Shown here: piece by piece, positions 14,593 through 22,489 of the stretch
How positions within the stretch are numbered: position 1 is the first letter of the stretch
How the letters are laid out: every line of letters begins with the position of its first letter
NCBI GenBank assembly: GCA_035534435.1
Contig: DATLRX010000034.1
Coordinates: 1-23,507 of the forward strand
Length of the DNA: 23,507 bases
Direction: 5' to 3'
Origin: Palsa-851 sp035534435
Lineage (GTDB): Bacteria > Chloroflexota > Dormibacteria > Aeolococcales > Aeolococcaceae
Notes under the pieces: model-generated
Told to the model about the DNA's origin: nothing
Databases searched by the model: none
What the model saw: the letters and a program-made list of their open reading frames with translations, nothing else
Translations under genes and position numbers: made by a program

Positions 14593-16775
14593 TGTGCCAT
14601 GCGCCCTCGAAGGCTCTTCTCCACGCCCTCGAGGATCGCCCCCTGCGACAGATCGAACAGACCCAGATACTCGCCACCTGAGCGATCAGCAAGGTCGCGG
14701 CACGCGTTGAATCCATAGCCACCGAAGAGCGGTGGCCGGCTGTGCGAGCCCACCCTCGGCATCGGACGAGCGGTGTGGTCACGCGCCGAGTCGATGACGA
14801 GCATGTGCACACCGTCCGCACCAAGCTGCTCGGCGACTCGCTGCGCTTCGACGAGCGGCTCCTCACCAAAGAGCGAGATGTTGCCTCTGCCGTCGCTGAT
14901 GAGGACCAGCAGCGGGTAGACGCTGGGATCGCGCAGCCGCTCGGTGCGGACGATGCGCAGGCCGGCGACGAGGCCGTGCGTCAGGGGTGTGGTCCCGCCG
15001 ACGGTCAGCCGCTGCAGGCGCTGCTCCGCGAGGTCGACCGACGATGTCGGCTGGAGCACGATCCGCGCGGACCGGCCCGAGAACACGACCAGCGCGACCT
15101 TGTCCCGGCGCAGGTACGCGTCGCGGAGCAGCGAGAGCACGGCGCCCTTGGTCGCCTGCATGCGCTGCTCGGCGTCCATCGATGCGCTCGCGTCGACCAC
15201 GAACACGATCAGCGTTCCCGTGCGCCGGCGCCTGACCTTCTGGCGCAGGTCCTGACGCTCGAGGTGCAGCGCGGGGCCGCCGGTCTCGGCGGTCGCCTCT
15301 GCGCGCCGGCGCGTCTGGTGCGGTGCGGCCGCCCGCATGGTCGCGTCGAACGCGATGTCCGTCGTCTTCTCCGTCTGGGTGGCGCGTACGTAGCGGCCGC
15401 GTTTGTCGCTGCTCTGCGAGGAGCTTCGCTTGCCGGTGGTGGAGCGAGTCCGCCGGTCGCGGGGCAGCGCGATCTTGCGCACGGGGAAGAGCTCGCCCTC
15501 GAAGAGCTGCTCGGTGCTGTGGCGCGTCACCGCCTGGGTCGCCTGCTCGCTGCCCTGGACCTGGCCGGCGCTCTCCCCTTCCTCGCCGCTCCCGGAATCG
15601 TCCGGGGGCTGGTCACGCGCCTCCTCCGACTGATCGGAGATTGTGGCCGCCTCGGCCTCCTGGGCGATCTCCTCGAATCGCTCCTTGGCGCGCTCCGCGG
15701 TTGCCCCGGCCGTCTGCGCGACGCCCTCCTGGCGTGTCCGCCGGCGGTGCGCGAGGGCGAGCTCGGCTGCGACGGTCGCGTCCGCGGTGGAGACGACGAG
15801 GCGATCAGCCGCTTCGGGCCCGCCGGCGGGATCGTGCGCTTCACGCAGGCGGACCACGCGGTCCGCCTCCTCCCACGCGCGGACCGTGCGCGCGGCGCTC
15901 GTCACGACGATGTCCGCGCGATGGCCGAGGGCACCGGCATCGATGCACACCAGCGCGATGAACCAGTTGATCGTCTGCGTGATCTCTGTGCGGGGCAGCA
16001 GCCGTCGCGCCTCGACGATCACCGCCCGGAGATGGTCTTCACTGCCCTCGAACTCGAGGGCGAGGCCGGTGCCGTCGACGCTGCGGCGCGCGTCACGCTC
16101 GACGATGCGGACGCGTTCGTCGACGTCGCGGAGCCCGGTGATATCGACGCAGAGACCGAACCGATCGAGCAGCTGCGGACGGAGCTCACCCTCCTCGGGA
16201 TTCATCGTGCCGACGAGGATGAATCGCGACGGATGGGCGAACGATATGCCCTCGCGCTCGACGACGTTCCAGCCCATGGCGGCCGCATCGAGCAGCACGT
16301 CGACGATGTGATCGTCGAGCAGGTTCACCTCGTCGACGTAGAGGATGCCGCGGTTCGCCTCGGCGAGCAGCCCCGGCTCGAAGCGACGTTCACCGAACTT
16401 GATCGCGGCCTCGGTGTCGATGGTACCGACCACCCGATCCTCGGACGCGTTGATCGGCAGCTCCACGACCCGGATGCGGCGCCGCTGGGTGGGTGGTGCG
16501 ACACCGGCGGCGTGGAGGGTGCGGCAGTCCTCGCACCAGTTCGCCGGAGTCGCCGGGTCGCAGCGATAGCGGCAGCCGGCGATGACATCGATCTCGGGGA
16601 GCAGGCGCGCCAGTGCGCGCACGGCCGTTGACTTCGCGGTGCCCCTCTGGCCGCGGATCAGCACGCCACCGATGTTCGGGTTGATCGCGTTGAGGACCAG
16701 CGCGGTCTTCATCGCGTCCTGCCCGACGAGCGCGGTGAACGGCATGAGGGAACGTGAGTTCGGCATCGAACCCAT
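14589..16775 (-). CDS. BchI-BchD fusion chelatase subunit with VWA domain
   Basis: A 728-residue fusion. Residues 1-340 are a full BchI-like AAA+ module with Walker A GQRGTAKST (42-50), Walker B ILYVDEV and Cys68/72/81/84. A linker rich in Glu, Ser and Gln (about 340-430) and a basic stretch follow, then a von Willebrand A domain from about 520 with the MIDAS motif DASAS (D528, S530, S532) and a later TTPL segment. This is the D-subunit layout; the VWA domain contacts the H subunit and the I ring. It is followed by the stand-alone BchI paralogue. Two ATG starts compete: 16775, and 16766, which has a CACAAT box 7 bases upstream. Confidence 0.9.
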   Translation of the reverse strand: MGSMPNSRSLMPFTALVGQDAMKTALVLNAINPNIGGVLIRGQRGTAKSTAVRALARLLPEIDVIAGCRYRCDPATPANWCEDCRTLHAAGVAPPTQRRRIRVVELPINASEDRVVGTIDTEAAIKFGERRFEPGLLAEANRGILYVDEVNLLDDHIVDVLLDAAAMGWNVVEREGISFAHPSRFILVGTMNPEEGELRPQLLDRFGLCVDITGLRDVDERVRIVERDARRSVDGTGLALEFEGSEDHLRAVIVEARRLLPRTEITQTINWFIALVCIDAGALGHRADIVVTSAARTVRAWEEADRVVRLREAHDPAGGPEAADRLVVSTADATVAAELALAHRRRTRQEGVAQTAGATAERAKERFEEIAQEAEAATISDQSEEARDQPPDDSGSGEEGESAGQVQGSEQATQAVTRHSTEQLFEGELFPVRKIALPRDRRTRSTTGKRSSSQSSDKRGRYVRATQTEKTTDIAFDATMRAAAPHQTRRRAEATAETGGPALHLERQDLRQKVRRRRTGTLIVFVVDASASMDAEQRMQATKGAVLSLLRDAYLRRDKVALVVFSGRSARIVLQPTSSVDLAEQRLQRLTVGGTTPLTHGLVAGLRIVRTERLRDPSVYPLLVLISDGRGNISLFGEEPLVEAQRVAEQLGADGVHMLVIDSARDHTARPMPRVGSHSRPPLFGGYGFNACRDLADRSGGEYLGLFDLSQGAILEGVEKSLRGRMAQ

Positions 16776-16806
16776 TGTGCCAGCGGTGTCGAGTGTCGAG
16801 ACCTGC

Positions 16807-16812
16807 TACAAA
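16807..16812 (+). promoter_or_regulatory. -10 box of glycosyltransferase gene
   Basis: TACAAA lies 6 bases before the GTG at 16819, with no Shine-Dalgarno and no clear -35. The spacing fits a leaderless transcript. Confidence 0.35.
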
Positions 16813-16818
16813 GCCTCG

Positions 16819-17934
16819 GTGCCGAGCCCACTGCGCGTCCTGCTCGAGGCCAGCTGTCTTGCCGACGGACGGCGAGAGGCGGGAATCGGCCGGTACGCGC
16901 GCCAGCTTGCGGAGTCGCTCCATGCCATCACGGACCTGGAGGTCACGGAGTCGGTCCCCGCGTCGTCCGCGTGGAACGAGTCCCGGCCGGGCCGGTTCCT
17001 GCACGCACAGCCCCAGGTCCTCAAGGATGCGATCGCGCGCCATCCCCATCTCGTCCACGGGGTCGGTGGCGAGCCGGTGCTCGGCTTCCCGTTCGCGCGA
17101 CAGGTGGTCACGCTCCACGACGTCGAGCTATGGCGCGGTCCAGCCTCAGCGGGCATCCCCGGCTCGGCACGAGGGTTCTACGCCTCGATGCTCGCGCCGG
17201 CACTCCGCCTCTGCGCGGCCGTGATCGCGGTCAGCGAGACGACGCGCCAGGAGGCGATCGACACGCTGCGCCTCGACCCGGCCCGGGTTCACGTTGTGCC
17301 CAACGGTGTCTCCGCCGGGTTCTCCGGGCGGCCGAAGCTCCGCGACGCCCGGGTCACCGAGGCGATGGGCCTCGAGGGCGCGTTCGTGCTGTGGGTGGGG
17401 ACCCTGAGGGCCCGAGATCCGCGCAAGGGCCTCCACACGCTGCTCGACGCCATGGAAATCCTCGGTGACGCGGCTCCCCCGCTGGCGTTGGCGGGCGCGC
17501 TCGGCCCGGAGGCTGACCGGCTCGCGGCCGACGCGTGGCGGCGCAAGGTGCAACTCGTGCTGTGCGGGAGCGTCGACGACGCCGATCTCGCCTCGCTCTA
17601 CCGCCAGGCGGCGGTCGTGGTCGTTCCCTCGACCCATGAGGGATTCGGGCTCACCGCACTCGAGGCGATGGCGTCGGCCGTGCCGGTGGTCGCCACCGCG
17701 GTGGGCAACCTCCCAGATCTCCTCCGCGATGTGGGGTTCCTGGTGCCGTCAGGCGATCCACGCGCTCTTGCCGAAGCGCTCGACGAGGTGCTGACGGACC
17801 CGGTTCGGAGCGCCCGCATGCGGCACGCAGGTCTGGTGCGAGCGGCCGAGTACACATGGACGAACACCGCGGAGATGACCGCGGACGTCTACTGGGGGCT
17901 CGCGAGCACCGGCGGCGCGGCTCGCAGCCGCTGA
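16819..17934 (+). CDS. Family-4 (GT-B) glycosyltransferase
   Basis: A 371-residue retaining glycosyltransferase with GT-B fold. The N-terminal domain begins LRVLLEASCLADGRREAGIGRYARQL, the acceptor-side pattern seen in mannosyltransferase-like GT4 enzymes. The C-terminal nucleotide-sugar domain has VLWVGTLRARDPRKGL and the E-X7-E donor motif in EGFGLTALEAM, followed by VPVVATAVGNLPDLL. It probably transfers a hexose such as mannose to a lipid or polysaccharide at the cytoplasmic face; donor and acceptor are unknown. The frame extends upstream to 16582, but that part lies over the chelatase gene. GTG 16819, or GTG 16786 or 16777, is the likely start. It diverges from the chelatase gene and stands alone, converging on the DUF3501 gene 12 bases away. 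Confidence 0.9.
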   Translation: MPSPLRVLLEASCLADGRREAGIGRYARQLAESLHAITDLEVTESVPASSAWNESRPGRFLHAQPQVLKDAIARHPHLVHGVGGEPVLGFPFARQVVTLHDVELWRGPASAGIPGSARGFYASMLAPALRLCAAVIAVSETTRQEAIDTLRLDPARVHVVPNGVSAGFSGRPKLRDARVTEAMGLEGAFVLWVGTLRARDPRKGLHTLLDAMEILGDAAPPLALAGALGPEADRLAADAWRRKVQLVLCGSVDDADLASLYRQAAVVVVPSTHEGFGLTALEAMASAVPVVATAVGNLPDLLRDVGFLVPSGDPRALAEALDEVLTDPVRSARMRHAGLVRAAEYTWTNTAEMTADVYWGLASTGGAARSR

Positions 17935-17946
17935 TCGCGGCCCCGG

Positions 17947-18528
17947 TCAGAGATCCCGGGCGATCGCCTGGCGCTGCTCCTCGTCGAGGCTGACGACGAC
18001 TGCACAGGCGGCGTGGTCGGTTCCGGTCGCGATCGGGGCGCCGGTCACGATGGCCTCGCGGACGTCGGGTTCGAGACGGAAGCGAAGGTAGTGGGCCACG
18101 ACGCCCTCGCCTGGGGCGAACACGTCATCCGGCTCACCCCGGACGCGCTTGCCCGCGACATCGATGAACACCGTCTGCTCGATCCCGTCGAGGCGCGTGA
18201 CGGCGGCGTTGAGGTCGGCGGGATCCGGCACCTCGAGGAAGAGCGCGGCGGCCAGCTCGCCGGGGGCCGGGATCACGGCGTTGAAGGCGTCGATCTCGCC
18301 GGCGACACGCTCGGGGTCGTCGATGCGCTCGGTCCGGAGCGCCTCCTCGAGAGTCGCGCGAATGGTGTCGCGGTTCTCGAAAACGAGTGCCAGCGATTCA
18401 CCGAGATGGATCCGGCGGAAGCGCTTCAGATCGGCGACACGGCGCCGCTCGTCCGCGCGCATCGCCTCATATGCCGCCCCGGTCCGCACCTCATCGAGGC
18501 GGAGCGGGGCCGATTCATCAACCGACAC
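17947..18528 (-). CDS. DUF3501 family protein
   Basis: The 193-residue protein matches the DUF3501 pattern as I know it: an N-terminal helical part (AYEAMRADERRRVADLKRFRRIHLGESLALVFENRDTI split over residues 20-60), then EEALRTERIDDPERV, FNAVIPAPGELAAALFLEVPD and a C-terminal HAACAVVVSLDEEQRQAIARDL-like end. The molecular function is unknown. From memory, family members are often encoded near rubrerythrin or heterodisulfide-reductase-like iron-sulfur proteins; none is present here. The frame begins at GTG 18534, but a GGAGG at 18538-18534 with a 5-base spacer selects GTG 18528. It is one of the few genes here with a clear Shine-Dalgarno. It diverges from the DUF4395 gene. Confidence 0.85.
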   Translation of the reverse strand: MSVDESAPLRLDEVRTGAAYEAMRADERRRVADLKRFRRIHLGESLALVFENRDTIRATLEEALRTERIDDPERVAGEIDAFNAVIPAPGELAAALFLEVPDPADLNAAVTRLDGIEQTVFIDVAGKRVRGEPDDVFAPGEGVVAHYLRFRLEPDVREAIVTGAPIATGTDHAACAVVVSLDEEQRQAIARDL

Positions 18529-18628
18529 GAGCACCTCCGATCATCGTCTGCCCGGGCCCGCTGGCCTGATAGAGACGACTCTCGCACTTCTCGCGGAGGG
18601 ACGTCGGTGCAATACCTGACCTCTCCAG

Positions 18629-18634
18629 TATGCT
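18629..18634 (+). promoter_or_regulatory. -10 box of DUF4395-thioredoxin operon
   Basis: TATGCT lies 9 bases before the ATG at 18644 in the 115-base divergent gap. There is no Shine-Dalgarno and no good -35 at 16-18 bases. Confidence 0.4.
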
Positions 18635-18643
18635 TTCCACACG

Positions 18644-19105
18644 ATGGCAGTTGTCGCGTTCGACCGCAGCGTTCTCAAAGTGAATCAGATGATCCTGATG
18701 GTCGCCATCGTGCTGGGCTATGTGATCGGGCTCGCGTACCCGGGTATCGCCTGGATCCTGCCGGTGCTCGCGGTGATGATGCTCGCGGCGGTGGCCTCAC
18801 CCTCGCTGAACATCCCGCGAATCCTGTACACCCAGGTGCTGCGCCCGTCGGGCATCGTCAAGCCGCGGATCGTCCAGGAGGACCCGGCGCCCCATCGGTT
18901 CGCGCAACTGCTCGGCGGCGTGTTCCTGGCCGCAGCGTCGATCTTCGTCATCACCGACCTGCTGCTGGTCGCGTGGGTGCTCGCCTGGATCGTCGCGGCA
19001 CTCGCCTTCCTGAACTTCGCGTTCAACATCTGCGCCGGCTGCATCATGTACGCGCAGCTCGTGCGCATTGGTCTGCTCCCGCTGCGACGCGAGCCCGCGC
19101 GGTGA
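18644..19105 (+). CDS. DUF4395 membrane protein
   Basis: A 153-residue integral membrane protein with the DUF4395 layout: FDRSVLKVNQ at the N-terminus, two membrane helices (about 14-51), a cytoplasmic-looking hydrophilic loop (55-88), two more helices (about 88-127) and a conserved cysteine pair C130-X2-C133 (ICAGCIMY) near the C-terminus. The biochemical function is not known. The family often neighbours thioredoxin-like proteins, and here the next gene overlaps it by four bases (GTGA) and encodes one. A membrane thiol-disulfide relay is a reasonable inference: the CAGC pair sits at a membrane edge and could exchange electrons with the partner's CTIC. Confidence 0.87.
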   Translation: MAVVAFDRSVLKVNQMILMVAIVLGYVIGLAYPGIAWILPVLAVMMLAAVASPSLNIPRILYTQVLRPSGIVKPRIVQEDPAPHRFAQLLGGVFLAAASIFVITDLLLVAWVLAWIVAALAFLNFAFNICAGCIMYAQLVRIGLLPLRREPAR

Positions 19106-19518
19106 TCCCGCTCCTCGCGCCCTTGATCGCCCTGGCGGTGGTGGGCGGGGCTGCTGTGCTCCTGCTGGTGCAACGGGGCGGCCAGCGCGAGCTGGTCGGC
19201 AGCGTGGTCGAGTCGCAGCGCGCGCAGCGACAGCTCCCGTCGATCCTCTACTTCACGGGCGAGTCCTGCACGATCTGCCACACCGCCCAGCGGCCCGCGC
19301 TGCGGGCGCTGGCGGCCGGCCTCGGCGAGGACATCGAGATCCGCGAGATCGACATCGCCGTCGAGCCCACGCTCGCCCGGCACTACCGGGTGATGTCGCT
19401 GCCCACCACCATCGTGCTCGACGCCTCGGGACAGGTCACCGACATCAACGTCGGCTTCGCGAGTGGGGAGACGCTGCGCCGCCAGCTCGTGGATGCCGGG
19501 ATGCCGGTCGCCGCGTAG
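19102..19518 (+). CDS. Membrane-anchored thioredoxin-like protein
   Basis: A 138-residue protein with an N-terminal membrane anchor (about residues 3-24) and one thioredoxin fold. The redox motif is C56-T-I-C59, preceded by the buried strand SILYFTGE, and the cis-proline loop is SLPTTIVLD (P101). The motif is ESCTIC rather than the WCGPC of classical thioredoxin, so its redox potential probably differs. The start is GTG 19102, overlapping the DUF4395 stop; the same frame is open far upstream, but that part is antisense to the DUF3501 gene. It is likely a partner of DUF4395 in thiol exchange at the membrane. Confidence 0.88.
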   Translation: MIPLLAPLIALAVVGGAAVLLLVQRGGQRELVGSVVESQRAQRQLPSILYFTGESCTICHTAQRPALRALAAGLGEDIEIREIDIAVEPTLARHYRVMSLPTTIVLDASGQVTDINVGFASGETLRRQLVDAGMPVAA

Positions 19519-19527
19519 TCACTCGGG

Positions 19528-19533
19528 TACTCT
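19528..19533 (+). promoter_or_regulatory. -10 box of acyl-CoA dehydrogenase gene
   Basis: TACTCT lies 6 bases before the ATG at 19540 with no Shine-Dalgarno, again the leaderless spacing. No convincing -35 is present. Confidence 0.4.
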
Positions 19534-19539
19534 GAGCGC

Positions 19540-20733
19540 ATGGCTGTCACCGAGCGCGCTCCACGGACGCGGGCACTGTCGCCCTCGGACCTGTACGAGG
19601 TCGACGAGCTGCTCGGCGACGACGAGCGCCTGATCCGGGACACCGTTCGCGCCTTCGTCCGTGAGCGCGCCCTTCCGGTGATCCCGGAGCATTTCGAAGC
19701 CGGTACGTTCCCCCGCGAGCTCATTCCGGGCCTCGCCGAGCTCGGCCTGCTCGGCATGCACCTGCGCGGATACGGCTGTGCCGGGACATCGGCCATCGCG
19801 TACGGCGTCGCCTCCGAGGAGCTCGAGGCCGGTGACAGCGGCCTCCGCTCGTTCGTGTCGGTCCAGGGCTCGCTCGCGATGTTCCCCATCTGGGCGTACG
19901 GCAGCGATGAGCAGAAGTCGCGCTGGCTCCCCGAGATGGCCGCCGGACGCGCGATCGGCTGCTTCGGGCTCACCGAGCCTGACGCGGGATCGGATCCGTC
20001 ATCGATGCGCACGTCGGCGCGGCGAGACGGCGATGACTGGATCCTCGACGGCACGAAGATGTGGATCACCAACGGCTCCATGGCCGACATCGCGGTGGTG
20101 TGGGCACGGACCGACGGAGGTGTGCGCGGGTTCCTCGTCGAGCGGGGCATGCGCGGCTTCACGACGTCCGATGTGCACAACAAGCTCTCGCTCCGCGCGT
20201 CGGTGACCTCGGAGCTCTCGTTCGACGCGGTGCGGCTTCCCAACAGCGCCGTGCTGCCGGGGGTGACCGGCATGCGCGGACCGTTGTCGTGTCTCAACGA
20301 GGCGCGGTTCGGCATCGGCTGGGGCGCGATGGGCGCGGCGCGCGCGTGCTTCGAGGCCGCGCTCGACTACAGCAAGGCTCGCCGCGCGTTCGGCAAGCCG
20401 ATCGCCGCGATGCAACTCACGCAGCTGAAGCTCGCCGATATGGCGACGTCCATCATCCAGGGGCGTCTGCTCGCGTACCGGCTCGGCACGCTCAAAGACG
20501 AGGGAAAGCTGCAGGCGGTGCAGGTCTCGGTCGCGAAGCGTGCCAATGTGCGCGCCGCGATCGACATCGCGCGTTCCGCGCGGACCATCCTCGGTGCCAA
20601 CGGGATCACGCTCGAGTACCCCGTCTCGCGCCACATGGCGAACCTCGAATCGGTGCTCACCTACGAGGGCACCGAGGAGGTGCACACGCTCATCATCGGG
20701 AAGGAGCTCACGGGCGAGAACGCCTTCAGCTGA
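19540..20733 (+). CDS. Glutaryl-CoA dehydrogenase-like acyl-CoA dehydrogenase
   Basis: A 397-residue FAD-dependent acyl-CoA dehydrogenase that matches the glutaryl-CoA dehydrogenase subfamily along its length. R103 in LRSFVSVQ corresponds to the substrate-carboxylate Arg. CFGLTEPDAGSDPSSM is the FAD/substrate loop, WITNGSMADIAVVWAR and VRGFLVERGMRGF are typical of the subfamily, and E376 in LTYEGTEEVHTLIIG is the catalytic base. GCDH oxidises and decarboxylates glutaryl-CoA to crotonyl-CoA in lysine and tryptophan breakdown, passing electrons to ETF. No other pathway gene is nearby, so the assignment rests on sequence alone; a related dicarboxylyl-CoA substrate is possible. It converges with radC, 16 bases apart. 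Confidence 0.88.
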   Translation: MAVTERAPRTRALSPSDLYEVDELLGDDERLIRDTVRAFVRERALPVIPEHFEAGTFPRELIPGLAELGLLGMHLRGYGCAGTSAIAYGVASEELEAGDSGLRSFVSVQGSLAMFPIWAYGSDEQKSRWLPEMAAGRAIGCFGLTEPDAGSDPSSMRTSARRDGDDWILDGTKMWITNGSMADIAVVWARTDGGVRGFLVERGMRGFTTSDVHNKLSLRASVTSELSFDAVRLPNSAVLPGVTGMRGPLSCLNEARFGIGWGAMGAARACFEAALDYSKARRAFGKPIAAMQLTQLKLADMATSIIQGRLLAYRLGTLKDEGKLQAVQVSVAKRANVRAAIDIARSARTILGANGITLEYPVSRHMANLESVLTYEGTEEVHTLIIGKELTGENAFS

Positions 20734-20749
20734 GGCCTGCCGGCCGCAC

Positions 20750-21373
20750 TCAGGCAGCCTCGTCCCATCCCTCCGTCTCGCGGAAGGAGTGATGGCCTCG
20801 CCGCGCGACGATGAGGTGATCAAGGACAGGCACACCGAGCAACGAGCCCGCACTCCGCAGCGCCGACGTCACCACACGATCGGCACGGCTCGGAGACGGA
20901 TCGCCGCTCGGGTGGTTATGGCCGATGATGACGGCAACAGCATCGCTGCGCAACGCCGGTCCGAACACATCGCGTGGCTGCAGCCGCGACGCGTTGATCG
21001 TGCCGACGGCGACGGTCTCCAGGCGGATGGGACGGTGCCGCGCATCGAGCAGGAGCGCGACCACCTGCTCGCGCCGAGCGCGCCGGAGTCCGTCGAGCAT
21101 GAGCAGCGCGTCGCGCGGTGACCCGATCGCCGGGCGGTCATCGTCCGTCCAGCGTTCGGCCAGCTCCCACATCGCGGCGAGGCGCTCGGCCCGCTCGCGC
21201 GGCACGCCGTGCTCGCGGGTGAGCCCCGCAGCATCGAGCGCGCGTCGTTCCCACCAGGGAATTCGCGCCACTCGATTGGCCACCGCACTGAGATCCGCGG
21301 CGGGCGCCGACCCGCCGAGTGCTCGGGCAAGCAACTCCGCCTCGCCGATACGGGAATCCGCCTCAGACTGCAT
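20750..21373 (-). CDS. radC: RadC/JAB domain protein
   Basis: A 207-residue RadC (UPF0758) protein. The C-terminal JAB domain has the full zinc motif HXHX7SXXD (H152, H154, S162, D165 in GHNHPSGDPSPSRAD) and an upstream conserved Glu (E102). The N-terminal part (about 1-70) is the helix-hairpin-helix-like region and is divergent. The role is unsettled; a classical link to DNA repair has been questioned, and the family is often tied to mobile DNA. The start at ATG 21373 is chosen because a GTGACA-N17-TAGTCT promoter ends 7 bases before it. The open frame reaches GTG 21412, but that start would lie inside the promoter. Confidence 0.92.
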   Translation of the reverse strand: MQSEADSRIGEAELLARALGGSAPAADLSAVANRVARIPWWERRALDAAGLTREHGVPRERAERLAAMWELAERWTDDDRPAIGSPRDALLMLDGLRRARREQVVALLLDARHRPIRLETVAVGTINASRLQPRDVFGPALRSDAVAVIIGHNHPSGDPSPSRADRVVTSALRSAGSLLGVPVLDHLIVARRGHHSFRETEGWDEAA

Positions 21374-21380
21374 GGCGAAC

Positions 21381-21409
21381 AGACTACCACATCTCTGTGT
21401 ATCTGTCAC
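21381..21409 (-). promoter_or_regulatory. Promoter of radC (leaderless)
   Basis: On the minus strand GTGACA (21409-21404), a 17-base spacer and TAGTCT (21386-21381) are followed by 7 bases and the ATG at 21373. This is among the best-formed promoters in the window, with no Shine-Dalgarno after it. Confidence 0.55.
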
Positions 21410-21418
21410 CACATCGCG

Positions 21419-21697
21419 TCAGCGGGTCAGGATCATCCCCACGATGAAGATGGCGACGATCACGACACCGGCGACGCCGACCACGACCCAGCCGTCGGCG
21501 GCGGCAAGCAACGACGGCGTCGCCGCGGTGGGAGGTGCGCTCGGGATCGCTCCGGGCGTACCGAGAATGTCCTCAGGCGCGTCGACCGAGATCAGCGTGA
21601 CACGCCCGGCCGCATCCTCAGGAAGTTCCGCGGGGTCGAGGAGAGCGGGCGCGACAGCCACACTGCGCCGCCGTCGCGGCGATCGCGCTTCAGACAC
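21419..21697 (-). CDS. Small tail-anchored membrane protein
   Basis: I do not recognise this 92-residue protein. It has a short basic N-terminus (SPRRRR), a soluble Pro/Ala-rich middle and one C-terminal hydrophobic helix (about residues 70-90) ending ILTR, so it would be tail-anchored with the N-terminus in the cytoplasm. A GGAGG at 21711-21707 sits 9 bases before GTG 21697 and favours that start over GTG 21706, which abuts it. It overlaps the parA stop by 8 bases, so translation is coupled. The context suggests a membrane anchor or partner for the ParA ATPase; this is inference. Confidence 0.7.
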   Translation of the reverse strand: MSEARSPRRRRSVAVAPALLDPAELPEDAAGRVTLISVDAPEDILGTPGAIPSAPPTAATPSLLAAADGWVVVGVAGVVIVAIFIVGMILTR

Positions 21698-22478
21698 TGC
21701 GCTCACCCTCCGCGATGAGCGCCGCGAGCACCTCGTCGGCGAACGCGCGGTACGCGACTGCCGCCTCTGACGACGACGCCAACACTGTCACCGGTTCGCC
21801 CGCGAGAGCCGATTCCTGCAATCGCACGGTGACCTTGATGACGGTGTCGAACACCCGCAGGTTGGGGATCGCCCGCAATCCTTCGAGCAGGTCTCGCGAG
21901 AATCGCGTGCGCATCACGACGAACGTCGGCAGCAAACCGAGCACCCGAAGCTCCGGGTTCAGCTCCTGGCGCACATGATGCACGGCGCGAAGCGTTTCCT
22001 TGAGCCCCTTCACCGCATACCCGGACATCTGCATCGGAATGACGATGAAGTCCGTGGCGGCCAGGACGCTGATGGTGTGGAACGCGAAGCTCGGCGGCGT
22101 GTCGAACAGGATGTAGTCGTAGTCACGGCAGTCGCGGTCGAGTGCGCGGCGGAGGCGCGTCTCCGAGTCGAGCGACGTCGGCAACCCAGCTTCGACGGCG
22201 CTGAGATCCGGGTTCGCGGGCAGCAGATGCAGCCCCGCCCATTTGGTGCGCACGATCAACTCGTCAACCGACTGGTCGGGCTCGAGGATCGCGTCCGCGA
22301 CGGTGTGCGTCAGCGCATATGGATTGAATCCAAGCCCTGACGTGAGGTTCGACTGGGGATCCATGTCCACGGCGAGGACGCGCCGGCCGCGTTCTGCGAA
22401 GACAGCCGCAAGCGACGCGCAGGTGGTTGTTTTCCCCACCCCGCCTTTTCCGGAAATACAGGCGATCGAAACAGCCAC
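21690..22478 (-). CDS. ParA/Soj-family ATPase, no ParB nearby
   Basis: A 262-residue ATPase with the deviant Walker A KGGVGKTT (11-18), the DMDPQSNLT switch region, Walker B YILFDTPPS and a C-terminal half typical of Soj/ParA. These ATPases dimerise on ATP, bind DNA nonspecifically, and move plasmids, chromosomal origins or large protein complexes. There is no parB or parS-like cluster in the window, so it is either an orphan positioning ATPase or separated from its partner. It starts at GTG 22478, 11 bases after a TAGACT box, with no Shine-Dalgarno. The small membrane protein follows with overlap and the DUF4234 gene precedes it, 71 bases away. Confidence 0.92.
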   Translation of the reverse strand: MAVSIACISGKGGVGKTTTCASLAAVFAERGRRVLAVDMDPQSNLTSGLGFNPYALTHTVADAILEPDQSVDELIVRTKWAGLHLLPANPDLSAVEAGLPTSLDSETRLRRALDRDCRDYDYILFDTPPSFAFHTISVLAATDFIVIPMQMSGYAVKGLKETLRAVHHVRQELNPELRVLGLLPTFVVMRTRFSRDLLEGLRAIPNLRVFDTVIKVTVRLQESALAGEPVTVLASSSEAAVAYRAFADEVLAALIAEGERSV

Positions 22479-22489
22479 CGCGACCGGTT

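Noticed and set aside
14742..16631. A 629-codon open frame on the plus strand opposite the chelatase fusion gene
   Set aside because: It lies antisense to a gene with clear Walker and MIDAS motifs, is Arg/Ala/Asp-rich without recognisable domains, and reflects high GC at third positions of the real gene.
18013..19101. Long upstream extension of the thioredoxin-like frame
   Set aside because: It is antisense to the DUF3501 gene and out of frame over DUF4395; the GTG at 19102 overlapping the DUF4395 stop is the natural start.
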